A stretch of 64,000 nt of DNA, taken from HGM12587 sp964602445. Its GTDB lineage: Bacteria > Bacillota > Clostridia > Lachnospirales > Lachnospiraceae. Each line of letters starts with the position of its first letter. The first letter of the stretch is position 1. Under the pieces are notes generated by a model. The model ran no database searches. It was not told the DNA's origin and was given only the letters and a program-made list of their open reading frames with translations. The stretch lies in contig CAZRQV010000008.1 in NCBI GenBank assembly GCA_964602445.1, positions 1 to 64,000 of the forward strand, written 5' to 3'. The position numbers and the translations under genes were made by a program. Shown here piece by piece: positions 25,662 through 34,930 of this stretch.

Positions 25662-28600
25662 ATGCCAAAAAGAACAGATATTAATAAGGTACTTATTATT
25701 GGTTCAGGTCCTATCATTATCGGACAGGCTTGTGAGTTTGACTACTCAGGTACACAGGCGTGTAAAGCGCTTCGTAAACTCGGTTATGAAATCGTACTGG
25801 TAAACTCAAACCCGGCTACTATTATGACAGACCCGGAAACAGCTGATGTTACTTACATCGAACCGCTGAACGTAGAAAGACTCGAACAGATTATTGCTAA
25901 GGAACGTCCGGACGCACTTCTTCCAAACCTTGGTGGACAGTCCGCTCTGAACTTAAGTTCTGAATTGTACAAAGCCGGTATTTTAGATAAATACAACGTA
26001 AAAGTAATCGGTGTTCAGGTAGATGCTATCGAACGTGGAGAAGACCGTATCGAATTCAAGAAAACAATGAATGAACTTGGAATCGAAATGGCACGAAGCG
26101 AAGTTGCTTATACCGTTGAGGAAGCACTTGCCATCGCTGATAAATTAAACTATCCTGTTGTTCTTCGTCCTGCTTATACCATGGGCGGTGAAGGCGGCGG
26201 TCTCGTTTATAATAAAGAAGAATTAAAAACAGTTTGTGCGCGTGGTCTTCAGGCCAGCTTAGTAGGTCAGGTTCTCGTTGAAGAATCTATTTTGGGTTGG
26301 GAAGAGCTTGAAGTAGAAGTTGTTCGTGACTCCGAAGGCAACATGATCACCGTATGTTTCATCGAAAATATTGACCCATTGGGCGTTCACACAGGAGATT
26401 CCTTCTGTTCCGCACCAATGTTGACTATTTCTCAGGAATGCCAGGATCGTTTAAAAGAACAGGCATTTAAGATTGTTGATAAAGTAGGCGTTATCGGCGG
26501 TACAAATGTACAGTTTGCCCATGACCCGGTATCAGACAGAATCATCGTTATCGAAATTAACCCTCGTACTTCCCGTTCATCAGCACTTGCTTCCAAAGCA
26601 ACCGGTTTCCCGATCGCTTTAGTTTCTGCTATGCTGGCTGCAGGTCTTACATTAAAAGATATTCCTTGCGGTAAATACGGAACACTGGATAAATATGTTC
26701 CGGACGGCGATTATGTTGTAATCAAATTTGCAAGATGGGCATTCGAAAAATTCAAAGGCGTAGAAGATAAACTTGGTACTCAGATGAGAGCCGTAGGTGA
26801 AGTTATGAGTATCGGTAAAACTTACAAAGAAGCTTTCCAGAAAGCGATCCGCAGCTTAGAGACCGGACGTTACGGACTTGGTCATGCAAGAAACTTTGAT
26901 TCCATGACAAAAGAACAGCTCTTAAAACTTCTGATCACTGCTTCCAGCGAACGTCACTTCATTATGTATGAAGCAATCCGTAAAGGTGCTACTAATGAAG
27001 AAATTCACGAACTGACCAAAGTAAAAGATTACTTTATTCAGCAGATGAGAGAACTGGTAGAAGAAGAAGAAGCTTTACTGGCATCCAAAGGAAGCCTTCC
27101 TTCTGATGAAGCATTGACTTCTGCGAAGAAAAATGGTTTCTCTGACAAATACTTAAGCCAGATTCTGGAAGTTCCGGAAGAAGACATCCGCAACAAACGT
27201 ATTGCACTGGGTGTAGAAGAAGCTTGGGAAGGCGTTCATGTCAGCGGTACAGAAAACAATGCTTACTACTATTCAACTTACAATGCAGAAGACAAAAATC
27301 CAGTCAGCGAAGAAAAGCCAAAGGTTATGATCCTTGGCGGCGGTCCAAACCGTATCGGTCAGGGAATCGAATTCGACTACTGCTGTGTACATGCTGCATT
27401 AGCACTGAAAAAACTCGGATTTGAAACAATCATCGTAAACTGTAACCCGGAAACAGTTTCTACTGACTATGATACTTCTGATAAATTATACTTTGAACCA
27501 CTGACTCTGGAAGATGTTCTTAGTATTTACAAAAAAGAAAAACCGGTTGGTGTTATCGCACAGTTCGGCGGACAGACTCCTCTGAATTTGGCAGCTGATC
27601 TTGAAAAGAACGGCGTGAAGATCTTAGGAACTTCTCCTGCAGTAATCGATCTTGCAGAAGACCGTGATCTTTTCCGTGAAATGATGGATAAACTGGAAAT
27701 CCCAATGCCGGAATCAGGTATGGCTGTAAACGTAGAAGAAGCCATTGCCATCGCTAATAAGATCGGTTATCCGGTTATGGTTCGTCCTTCCTATGTATTG
27801 GGCGGCCGTGGTATGGAAGTCGTTTATGACGAAGAAGCATTGACACAGTATATGAACGCTGCAGTAGGTGTGACTCCGGACAGACCAATCCTCATTGACC
27901 GTTTCCTGAATCACGCATTAGAATGTGAAGCAGATGCTATCAGTGATGGTACCCATGCATTTGTACCGGCTGTTATGGAACATATCGAACTTGCCGGTGT
28001 ACACTCCGGTGACTCCGCTTGTATCCTTCCATCCGTACATATTTCAGAAGAAAACGTAAAAACGATCAAAGAATATACACGTAAGATTGCAGAAGAAATG
28101 CATGTCAAAGGTCTGATGAATATGCAGTATGCCATCGAAAACGGTAAAGTATACGTACTGGAAGCAAATCCAAGAGCTTCCCGAACAGTACCTTTGGTAT
28201 CTAAAGTATGTAATATCCGTATGGTTCCGCTGGCAACAGATATCATCACTTCAGAACTGACCGGAAGAACTTCACCGGTACCGGAATTAAAAGAACAGGT
28301 AATTCCAAACTATGGTGTAAAGGAAGCAGTCTTCCCATTCAACATGTTCCAGGAAGTAGATCCGATCCTTGGACCTGAAATGCGTTCTACCGGAGAAGTT
28401 TTAGGCTTATCTTCTTCTTACGGTGAAGCATTCTTCAAAGCTCAGGAAGCAACACAGTCCAAACTTCCACTGGAAGGAACCGTTCTGCTCTCTGTAAACA
28501 GAAAAGATAAAGCAGAGCTTCCGGAAATTGCAAGAAGCTTCCACGAAGCAGGATTTAAACTGATCGCTACAGGATCTACTTATGATAAGATCATTGCAGA

Positions 28601-28886
28601 AGGAATCCCGGCAGAAAAGATCAAAAAACTTTCCGAAGGACGTCCAAACACACTGGATATTATCACAAACAATCAGGTAGATCTGGTCGTAAACTCTCCT
28701 GCCGGAAAAGAAAGTGTATCTGATGACAGTTACCTGCGTAAAGCTGCAATCAAAGCAAAAGTTCCATATATTACAACAATGGCTGCTGCAAGAGCAACTG
28801 CAGAAGGTATCAAATACATCAAAGCTCATGGAAACAGCGAAGTAAAATCCTTACAGGAATTACACAGCGAAATCCACGACAAATAA
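25662..28886 (+). CDS. carB: carbamoyl-phosphate synthase large subunit
   Basis: CarB makes carbamoyl phosphate from bicarbonate, ammonia (from glutamine through CarA) and two ATP, for pyrimidine and arginine synthesis. The 1074-residue protein has two ATP-grasp halves: the first begins VLIIGSGPIIIGQACEFDYSG, the second VMILGGGPNRIGQGIEFDYCC. It ends in an MGS-like allosteric domain. The start at 25662 fits the GTGGAGG site best. The small subunit gene carA is not adjacent, which is unusual but known. Confidence 0.96.
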   Translation: MPKRTDINKVLIIGSGPIIIGQACEFDYSGTQACKALRKLGYEIVLVNSNPATIMTDPETADVTYIEPLNVERLEQIIAKERPDALLPNLGGQSALNLSSELYKAGILDKYNVKVIGVQVDAIERGEDRIEFKKTMNELGIEMARSEVAYTVEEALAIADKLNYPVVLRPAYTMGGEGGGLVYNKEELKTVCARGLQASLVGQVLVEESILGWEELEVEVVRDSEGNMITVCFIENIDPLGVHTGDSFCSAPMLTISQECQDRLKEQAFKIVDKVGVIGGTNVQFAHDPVSDRIIVIEINPRTSRSSALASKATGFPIALVSAMLAAGLTLKDIPCGKYGTLDKYVPDGDYVVIKFARWAFEKFKGVEDKLGTQMRAVGEVMSIGKTYKEAFQKAIRSLETGRYGLGHARNFDSMTKEQLLKLLITASSERHFIMYEAIRKGATNEEIHELTKVKDYFIQQMRELVEEEEALLASKGSLPSDEALTSAKKNGFSDKYLSQILEVPEEDIRNKRIALGVEEAWEGVHVSGTENNAYYYSTYNAEDKNPVSEEKPKVMILGGGPNRIGQGIEFDYCCVHAALALKKLGFETIIVNCNPETVSTDYDTSDKLYFEPLTLEDVLSIYKKEKPVGVIAQFGGQTPLNLAADLEKNGVKILGTSPAVIDLAEDRDLFREMMDKLEIPMPESGMAVNVEEAIAIANKIGYPVMVRPSYVLGGRGMEVVYDEEALTQYMNAAVGVTPDRPILIDRFLNHALECEADAISDGTHAFVPAVMEHIELAGVHSGDSACILPSVHISEENVKTIKEYTRKIAEEMHVKGLMNMQYAIENGKVYVLEANPRASRTVPLVSKVCNIRMVPLATDIITSELTGRTSPVPELKEQVIPNYGVKEAVFPFNMFQEVDPILGPEMRSTGEVLGLSSSYGEAFFKAQEATQSKLPLEGTVLLSVNRKDKAELPEIARSFHEAGFKLIATGSTYDKIIAEGIPAEKIKKLSEGRPNTLDIITNNQVDLVVNSPAGKESVSDDSYLRKAAIKAKVPYITTMAAARATAEGIKYIKAHGNSEVKSLQELHSEIHDK

Positions 28887-28907
28887 AATAATGATAGTTA
28901 AAAAAAA

Positions 28908-28946
28908 CATCAGGGGATATGATTTTTCAATCATATCCCCTGATGT
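28908..28946. terminator. terminator between carB and the antiporter operon
   Basis: A perfect 18-bp stem (arms 28908-28925 and 28929-28946) has a TTTTTTT run on the minus strand and little on the plus strand. It therefore best terminates the minus-strand nhaC operon, though it may also stop carB transcripts. It lies inside the remnant glycosyltransferase frame. Confidence 0.85.
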
Positions 28947-29088
28947 CATTACAACTTCTGTTACACCCATTTTCTCGTGCACATGCTACAAATTTATTTT
29001 TCGATTTTGATTTTTTTCTGTCAACACAACGATTCAGATATTTTTCCGCATGATAGACCGGAATGATCACACTTAACTTTGGATTCAT
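28927..29088 (-). pseudogene. N-terminal remnant of a family 2 glycosyltransferase
   Basis: A 53-codon frame begins with an ATG at 29088 behind AAAGGTG. It reads MNPKLSVIIPVYHAEKYLNR then CVD, the classic GT-A start of family 2 glycosyltransferases. After about residue 23 the similarity stops, the sequence turns lysine-rich, and it ends in the terminator hairpin. A full enzyme needs more than 250 residues. This looks like a gene whose body was deleted. It begins 9 nt after the antiporter stop. Confidence 0.7.
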
Positions 29089-29097
29089 GTTACACCT

Positions 29098-30030
29098 TTA
29101 ACCTACAAACAGATAAGCAAAATATACTGCGTATACAAGCAGCATCAGGATTCCTACCGGTTTTTTCAGTTTTCTTTCTTTCATCACACCAAACCATAAA
29201 ATCAAACCTGCGGTCAGTGCTACTACACAGTCGATCACAAATCCGACTTTAAATTCTACCGGAATGATCAGTGCGGTAGTTCCTACTACAAATAAAATAT
29301 TAAAGATATTGCTTCCGACGATATTTCCAATGGCGATATCTGCTTTTCCTTTTCTTGCAGCCGTTACAGAAGTTACCAACTCAGGAAGAGAGGTTCCGAA
29401 CGCAATGATGGTCAGACCGATAATACGTTCAGATACACCGAAGATCTTTGCAATGACTGTTGCATGATCTACCGTCAGATCGCTGCCTGCAACGATCAAA
29501 ACGATTCCTACTACCAGCATCAGCAGCTGTTTCCATAATGGTACCTGCTCTATTTCTTCCTCTTCTGCATTTCCGTTTTTGGACATCCAAAACAGATAAC
29601 CTAAATAAACCAAAAACAATGCCCAGAGAATGACTCCTTCGCCTCGTCCGATCACACTTCCTGACATTCCAAGAAGTGCCAGCACGATGGTGATTCCATG
29701 CATAAACGGCATCTCCCAGCGAATGGTAGATTTCTGTACCGGAACTGACACGATCACCGCGGTGATTCCAAGTATCAAAAGAACATTTAAAATGTTGCTT
29801 CCGACTACGTTACCAATGGTGATTCCTGCATTGCCTGACATTGCCGCAGTAATGCTGACAGCGGCTTCCGGCGCACTGGTTCCCATGGCTACGATGGTCA
29901 GACCGATGACAAGCTGCGGAATTCCAAATCTTGCAGCAAGTCCTGCTGCACCGTCTACAAACCAGTCTGCCCCTTTTACCAGCATGACAAAACCGATTAC
30001 TAAAAATAATAATGAAATGATAAGCTGCAT
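29098..30030 (-). CDS. calcium/sodium antiporter (CaCA family, YrbG-like)
   Basis: This 310-residue membrane protein has two inverted alpha repeats, each with the ion-binding motif: GTSAPEAAVSITAAMSGNAGITIGNVVGSNILN and GTSLPELVTSVTAARKGKADIAIGNIVGSNIFN. About ten membrane segments are predicted. The family exchanges calcium for sodium or protons. It is the last intact gene of the nhaC-azlC-azlD operon, 14 nt after azlD. Confidence 0.92.
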   Translation of the reverse strand: MQLIISLLFLVIGFVMLVKGADWFVDGAAGLAARFGIPQLVIGLTIVAMGTSAPEAAVSITAAMSGNAGITIGNVVGSNILNVLLILGITAVIVSVPVQKSTIRWEMPFMHGITIVLALLGMSGSVIGRGEGVILWALFLVYLGYLFWMSKNGNAEEEEIEQVPLWKQLLMLVVGIVLIVAGSDLTVDHATVIAKIFGVSERIIGLTIIAFGTSLPELVTSVTAARKGKADIAIGNIVGSNIFNILFVVGTTALIIPVEFKVGFVIDCVVALTAGLILWFGVMKERKLKKPVGILMLLVYAVYFAYLFVG

Positions 30031-30044
30031 TCTTAATCTCCTTT

Positions 30045-30359
30045 TTAAAATCCTAACATTTGTACGATAAAAACTGCTGCCGCCGCACCAACTGCAACGG
30101 TTAAAAGTCCCTTTTTAAAATATGCCAGAATGACCGCAACGGAACATCCGGCAACTGCACTTGGATAAGTTCCGGTACTGGAAAAAATAGCCGGAAATGT
30201 CATGGCAGATAATACCACACATGGTACATAAAATAAAAATGATCTGACTCTTATGTTGGTAATCTTTTTTCTGAAGATCACAAAGGGAAGCATTCGGATC
30301 AGATAAGTAACCACTGCCATCACTGCAATCCCTGCGATCATATATCCTGTTTTCATCAT
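30045..30359 (-). CDS. azlD: AzlD family branched-chain amino-acid export subunit
   Basis: The 104-residue protein has three to four hydrophobic segments and the AzlD-like VVTYLIRMLPFVIFRK. With AzlC it forms an exporter of branched-chain amino acids and analogues. Its start overlaps the azlC stop by 4 nt. The true substrate is not evident. Confidence 0.85.
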   Translation of the reverse strand: MMKTGYMIAGIAVMAVVTYLIRMLPFVIFRKKITNIRVRSFLFYVPCVVLSAMTFPAIFSSTGTYPSAVAGCSVAVILAYFKKGLLTVAVGAAAAVFIVQMLGF

Positions 30360-31063
30360 TCGCCCTCACTTTCTTCTACCGGAAACAGCCATGCTGCTAC
30401 AGTACATACAACTAACGTAACGAGAATGATCGTCCATCCGCTGGACAAATTTTTCAATCCCGGAAGGTATTTGCAGGCAACGCTGGCTGCAATGGCCAAA
30501 GTCACTGCAAACAAAACATTTTTATGTTCCCTTGCCGGAGGCACGATGATGGCAATAAACATTCCGTATAATGCAATCCCCATAGCATTGGAAAGTGCCG
30601 GAGGCATGATCGAAGTGACTGCACCGCCTACAAAGGTACCTCCTGTCCATCCAAGAAGGGAGATCAGGATCAGTCCTGCCATATAAGCAGTCGTCAGCTC
30701 ATGGTTTCTCTGAACGGAAACCGCAAAAATTTCATCGGTAATCCCAAAAGCAACTGCCATACGCTCTTTCATCGTCATCTTTTGCTCCACTTTCTGGGAA
30801 ACGGAAATGGACATTAAAAAATATCGGATATTAATGATCAGTGTGGTCAGACCAATCTCCATCATAGCCCCGCCGGCTACGATCAGATTCATTCCTGCAA
30901 ACTGCCCTGCACTGGTCAGATTGGTCAGAGAAATGACCACTGCCGCCCAAAGTGGGATTCCTGACAGCACTGCTGTCAGTCCAAATGCCATAGATACGGA
31001 AAAGTATCCCAGACAGATCGGAAGTCCGTCACGGACTCCCTCTAAAAATTCCTGTTTTTTCAT
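30356..31063 (-). CDS. azlC: AzlC family branched-chain amino-acid exporter
   Basis: This 235-residue membrane protein has the AzlC/YgaZ-type opening GVRDGLPICLGYFSVSMAFGLTAV and the SAGQFAGMNLIVAGG motif. It is predicted to be the large subunit of the two-part AzlCD exporter. It lies 36 nt after nhaC and overlaps azlD, so all belong to one transcript. Confidence 0.88.
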   Translation of the reverse strand: MKKQEFLEGVRDGLPICLGYFSVSMAFGLTAVLSGIPLWAAVVISLTNLTSAGQFAGMNLIVAGGAMMEIGLTTLIINIRYFLMSISVSQKVEQKMTMKERMAVAFGITDEIFAVSVQRNHELTTAYMAGLILISLLGWTGGTFVGGAVTSIMPPALSNAMGIALYGMFIAIIVPPAREHKNVLFAVTLAIAASVACKYLPGLKNLSSGWTIILVTLVVCTVAAWLFPVEESEGE

Positions 31064-31099
31064 AAGTATCTTCTTCCTCTATGATCGTATTTCTTCACA

Positions 31100-32413
31100 T
31101 TAGTTCTTTTTTCCCGATGGAATCACAAAAATAAATAATAAAGAACTCAGCAGTAGCATATAAGGATAGGTCAGATTCGGTAAAATCTGAAACGCACTGA
31201 CTTCGCATCCAAGTTCCACTGCCGCCGAAACTGCAACCAGCATCTGGGCTCCATAAGGAATGATTCCCTGAAAAATACAGGAAAATGTATCCAGGATCGA
31301 TGCCGCTCTTCTCGGACTAATTCCATAGGTTTCTGCCATCTCTTTGGCAATCGGGTTTGCCATCACAATGGCCACTGTATTATTGGCAGTCGCCACATCC
31401 ATGGCACCAACCAGCAGTCCCATGCCAAGCTCTCCACCTTTTTTTCCTTTGAAAACCCGTTTGATCAGATCCAGCAATGCTGCGAATCCGCCATATTCTG
31501 AAATCAGAGCACAAATGGCAGAAACAAGAATCGCAACCATCGTCGTTTCGAACATTCCGGCTGCTCCGGATCCCATATTGGATAAAAGATCCACCGGTGC
31601 CGTAGCTCCCGTTGCCAGCATGATTGCGGAACCGCATAAGATTCCTGCCAGCAAAACTACAAATACATTAATACCGATGATTCCTCCTGCCAGTACCAGT
31701 ACATAAGGAATGATCTGGATCAGATGATAAGAACCTGTTACCGTTTCTCCTACCTCTGCTCCGGCAGAATTGATCAGCAGGATCACCAGCGTTGCCAGTG
31801 CTGCCGGACACGCAATCCAGAAATTTTCCCGGAATTTGTCTTTCATGGCACAGCCCTGACCATTGCATGCCGCAATGGTCGTATCTGAGATAAATGACAG
31901 ATTATCGCCAAACATCGCACCGCCTACTACTGCACCGATGCATAAAGGCAGTTCAAAACTGGTACTGTTTGCCAGCGCAACTGCGATCGGCATGATCAAG
32001 GTGATCGTTCCTACCGATGTTCCCATCGCTACGGAAACAAAAGCACTGACCAGAAACAGAACCAGCACCGAAAATCTTGCCGGAATAATGGACAGCATAA
32101 AATATGCTACGCTTTCCGCACTGCTCCTTCCTACCACACCAACAAAAATCCCCGCTGCCATAAAGATCAGGATCATCGTGATAATATTTTTATCTCCGAC
32201 TCCTTTTGCCATAACTTCCAGCTTATCATCAAATTTCAGCTTCGGATTCTGGATACATGCCACCAGCAATGCTGCTAAAAACGCTACCACGATCGGAATA
32301 TTGTAAAATCCCATAGGAATTTTCATCACATATTCAAATACGATTCCCAGTCCCAGATAAATGACCAGAAAAACTCCGATGGGCAGCAATGCTTTTAAGT
32401 TTTTTTCTTTCAT
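31100..32413 (-). CDS. Na+/H+ antiporter NhaC family
   Basis: This 437-residue polytopic protein has the NhaC-family core (GGAMFGDNLSFISDTTIAACNGQGC) and MPIAVALANSTSFELPLCIGAVVGG. The family exchanges sodium for protons, or malate and lactate for cations in the MleN branch, which is relevant given the dicarboxylate genes nearby. It is the first gene of the operon and is driven by a promoter with an unusual 19-nt spacer. Confidence 0.85.
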   Translation of the reverse strand: MKEKNLKALLPIGVFLVIYLGLGIVFEYVMKIPMGFYNIPIVVAFLAALLVACIQNPKLKFDDKLEVMAKGVGDKNIITMILIFMAAGIFVGVVGRSSAESVAYFMLSIIPARFSVLVLFLVSAFVSVAMGTSVGTITLIMPIAVALANSTSFELPLCIGAVVGGAMFGDNLSFISDTTIAACNGQGCAMKDKFRENFWIACPAALATLVILLINSAGAEVGETVTGSYHLIQIIPYVLVLAGGIIGINVFVVLLAGILCGSAIMLATGATAPVDLLSNMGSGAAGMFETTMVAILVSAICALISEYGGFAALLDLIKRVFKGKKGGELGMGLLVGAMDVATANNTVAIVMANPIAKEMAETYGISPRRAASILDTFSCIFQGIIPYGAQMLVAVSAAVELGCEVSAFQILPNLTYPYMLLLSSLLFIFVIPSGKKN

Positions 32414-32504
32414 AAATTCAATTTTCTCCCTGGCACGAACCTTTTATTCTGCATTTTCCAAAGGATCCGCACCTCCGTGACTTTTTATGATATCTATCGT
32501 TTCT

Positions 32505-32535
32505 ATTATAAGACCTGTTCCCGGTTTCAGGTCAA
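32505..32535 (-). promoter_or_regulatory. nhaC promoter with 19-nt spacer and central dyad (MerR-type architecture)
   Basis: On the minus strand TTGACC (32530-32535) and TATAAT (32505-32510) are separated by 19 nt. A perfect dyad GACCTG-N10-CAGGTC (32512-32517 and 32528-32533) lies between and over them. Overlong spacers with a dyad in between are characteristic of promoters activated by MerR-family regulators. No merR gene is in this window. Confidence 0.6.
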
Positions 32536-32561
32536 TCTATTTTTAACGGATCTGTATATTT

Positions 32562-33161
32562 TTACAGACGTTCCAGTCGTGTGCATACATTCTGCAGCAG
32601 CGGCATACTGTGACTGACCGCCAGCAGACCGATTTCCCGCTCCTGCACTTCTTTAATGAGAAAACTCCATAACTGACTCTGGGTGATCAGATCCAACATG
32701 GTCGTGATCTCATCTGCCAGAATAAATTTGGTACGTTTTCCCAATGCTCTTGCAATACAGAATCTCTGCATTTCTCCGCCGGAAAGCTCTGTCGGATAAC
32801 GATTCAGCCAATCATCCTCAATCCCCAGACCCCGAATGATCCGCTCTTCAATCTCGTCTCCTTCTTCCAGCACTGCTCTCATATGCAGTCTTGGATTCAC
32901 TGCCTGCTCCGGATGCTGCCAGATCATCTGCACCGGACAGTATCCTTTGTAAGAAGACAGCGGTTTTCCGTCCAGCAGAATCTCTCCGGAATCTGCTTTT
33001 TCATAACCCGCCAGTATTTTACAAAATGTGGTTTTCCCAAATCCGCTGGGTGCAATGATTCCGACCCGCTCATGGCTCTCCACACTTAAGGAAAACTGAT
33101 CTAATATTTGTTTGGTATCTTTTCCATATCGAAAAGAAATATTTTTTGCCTCCAGTAACAT
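32562..33161 (-). CDS. ABC transporter ATP-binding protein (DppF/NikE-like, short)
   Basis: The 199-residue single ABC domain has Walker A APSGFGKTT, Q-loop IWQHPEQAVNPR, signature LSGGE and Walker B FILADEITTMLD. The H-loop is VSHSMPLL. It is the second ATPase of a five-gene importer. It lacks the C-terminal extension of full-length DppF (about 320 residues), yet all catalytic motifs are present, so it is a compact form rather than a fragment. It lies 8 nt after the first ATPase gene. Confidence 0.88.
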   Translation of the reverse strand: MLLEAKNISFRYGKDTKQILDQFSLSVESHERVGIIAPSGFGKTTFCKILAGYEKADSGEILLDGKPLSSYKGYCPVQMIWQHPEQAVNPRLHMRAVLEEGDEIEERIIRGLGIEDDWLNRYPTELSGGEMQRFCIARALGKRTKFILADEITTMLDLITQSQLWSFLIKEVQEREIGLLAVSHSMPLLQNVCTRLERL

Positions 33162-33169
33162 GGTTCCTC

Positions 33170-34096
33170 CTACTCTGCATCAATGCAGCGAACTCTTCCG
33201 TCTCTGACAGTACGGTACGGAATCCTGCATTTACATTCTTCCCTATACTTTTCACATCTTGGCCCAAACGGACATCCTTCCGGAAGATCTTTTACATAAG
33301 GCTGTACGCCCTGAATAAACTGGAATCCATTCTGGGGCAATGCTTTCCAGAGTGCTTTCGAATAAGGATGACGAAGCGTTTCTTCTTTTTCAAAATCCTT
33401 CACATCCGCATCTTCCACCGTAGTCCCTGCATAAAACACAACTACCCTGTCTGCAACTTCCAACGCCTGTTCCAGGTCATGGGTGATCAGAAGCACTCCT
33501 GCCCCCTGATCTGCCAATTCCCGAAAATGGCTCATCACTCTGCGCACCATATCCATATGAAGTCCCGGTGTAGGCTCATCTGCAATGACCAGTCTCGGAT
33601 TCCCCATCATGGCGGTTGAGACCAACACACGGCGGTTCATCCCGCCGGACATTTCAAAAGGATACATTTCCTGTACTTCCTGCTTTAAATGATAACCTTC
33701 AAAAATTTTGTTTAATTTTTCTTTCGATGCCGGGTCTTTCTTTCCTTTGCGGATCTGAGGCCCGATCTTCATCAGCGGATCCAGATAGGAAATGCTTTGA
33801 GGAACCAGTACGATCTCATTCCCCCGAAGTGCTTTTTTTCTCTCTTCGGTCAGAAGTTCTCCGTCATAATAAATTTCTCCGCCCAAAGCTGCATTATACG
33901 ACAGAATTCCAAGAATCCCATGTGCCAGCAGACTTTTTCCGGAACCGCTGGAACCGACCACCGCGACCATTTCGCCTTCATGGATCGTTACGTCCAGTTC
34001 CCGGATCGTAGGCAGGGACGTCTTTTTAAACCCTTTTTCATATTGCTCAAACGCAACTGAAAAATTATGTATGTCCAGAATCACCTTTTTTTCCAT
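33170..34096 (-). CDS. ABC transporter ATP-binding protein (DppD/NikD-like)
   Basis: This 308-residue protein has Walker A GSSGSGKSL, signature MSGGM, Walker B LVIADEPTPGL and the C-terminal oligopeptide-transporter domain CPFGPRCEKYREECKC with four cysteines, the pattern that binds an Fe-S cluster in DppD-type ATPases. It pairs with the shorter ATPase to power the peptide/nickel-type importer. It lies 9 nt after the second permease. Confidence 0.9.
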   Translation of the reverse strand: MEKKVILDIHNFSVAFEQYEKGFKKTSLPTIRELDVTIHEGEMVAVVGSSGSGKSLLAHGILGILSYNAALGGEIYYDGELLTEERKKALRGNEIVLVPQSISYLDPLMKIGPQIRKGKKDPASKEKLNKIFEGYHLKQEVQEMYPFEMSGGMNRRVLVSTAMMGNPRLVIADEPTPGLHMDMVRRVMSHFRELADQGAGVLLITHDLEQALEVADRVVVFYAGTTVEDADVKDFEKEETLRHPYSKALWKALPQNGFQFIQGVQPYVKDLPEGCPFGPRCEKYREECKCRIPYRTVRDGRVRCIDAE

Positions 34097-34105
34097 GTCT
34101 GCCTC

Positions 34106-34930
34106 CTATTTATGTGCACTTGCCGGATCGATCAATTTTCTAAGACTTTCCCCTGCAAGATCAAATAATACGACTGTCATTACGAGCAAAAGTCCCGGAA
34201 ACAGTGCAAGCCACCATCTTCCCATCGCCAAATGAGCCATACTCTCTTCCAGAATAATCCCGATGGCCGGCTGCTCCGGTGAAAGTCCAAATCCTAAAAA
34301 TGTAATGCTGGCCTCATGAAGGATCGCATGCGGGAATAAAAGGATCAGACCTACCAGATACTGGGGAAGTAAATGAGGAACCATATGTTTCCATGCAATC
34401 TTTAATTTACTCATTCCCAGCTTTTCTGCTGCTTTGATATAGGTTGCCTCTCTTAACTGCAGTACTTCGCTGCGGATCAATCTCGCCAACGATGTCCAAT
34501 GTGTCAGAGCGACTCCGATCACGACCCCGTGAAATCCTTTTCCACAGGCATAAGAAATCAGGATCAGCAGTAAAATATGAGGGATTCCCATCACCAGATC
34601 AATGATCCACGTAATCACAGAATCTGCCTTTGGTCCCAAAGTTGCTGCCATAATTCCAAGAACCAGCGCAACAATCGAGCTGACGCCCGCTGCCAGCAGA
34701 CCAATCTTAATACTCATCGATAAACCGGTCAGTGTTCTAAGAAACATATCTCTTCCCAGCCAGTCTGTTCCAAAAAGATATTGTCCACACGGTGCCAGAT
34801 TTTTTCTGGAGAAATCCACAACAGTCGCTTCTTCTGCACAAAGACTGCCGGAAATCGTGATCACTGCCAAAAAGAGAACCGCTGTCACAAACAAAGTCAA
34901 TGTCAGAGCTCTTCCGTTCATTTTTTTCAT
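34106..34930 (-). CDS. ABC transporter permease (DppC/NikC-like)
   Basis: This 274-residue membrane protein has the DppC opening with a membrane segment, the periplasmic FGTDWLGRDMFLRTL and the EAA-loop EVLQLREATYIKAAEKLGMSKLKIAWKHMVPH. It is one half of the transmembrane channel. Its start overlaps the end of the DppB-like gene by 4 nt. Confidence 0.92.
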   Translation of the reverse strand: MKKMNGRALTLTLFVTAVLFLAVITISGSLCAEEATVVDFSRKNLAPCGQYLFGTDWLGRDMFLRTLTGLSMSIKIGLLAAGVSSIVALVLGIMAATLGPKADSVITWIIDLVMGIPHILLLILISYACGKGFHGVVIGVALTHWTSLARLIRSEVLQLREATYIKAAEKLGMSKLKIAWKHMVPHLLPQYLVGLILLFPHAILHEASITFLGFGLSPEQPAIGIILEESMAHLAMGRWWLALFPGLLLVMTVVLFDLAGESLRKLIDPASAHK

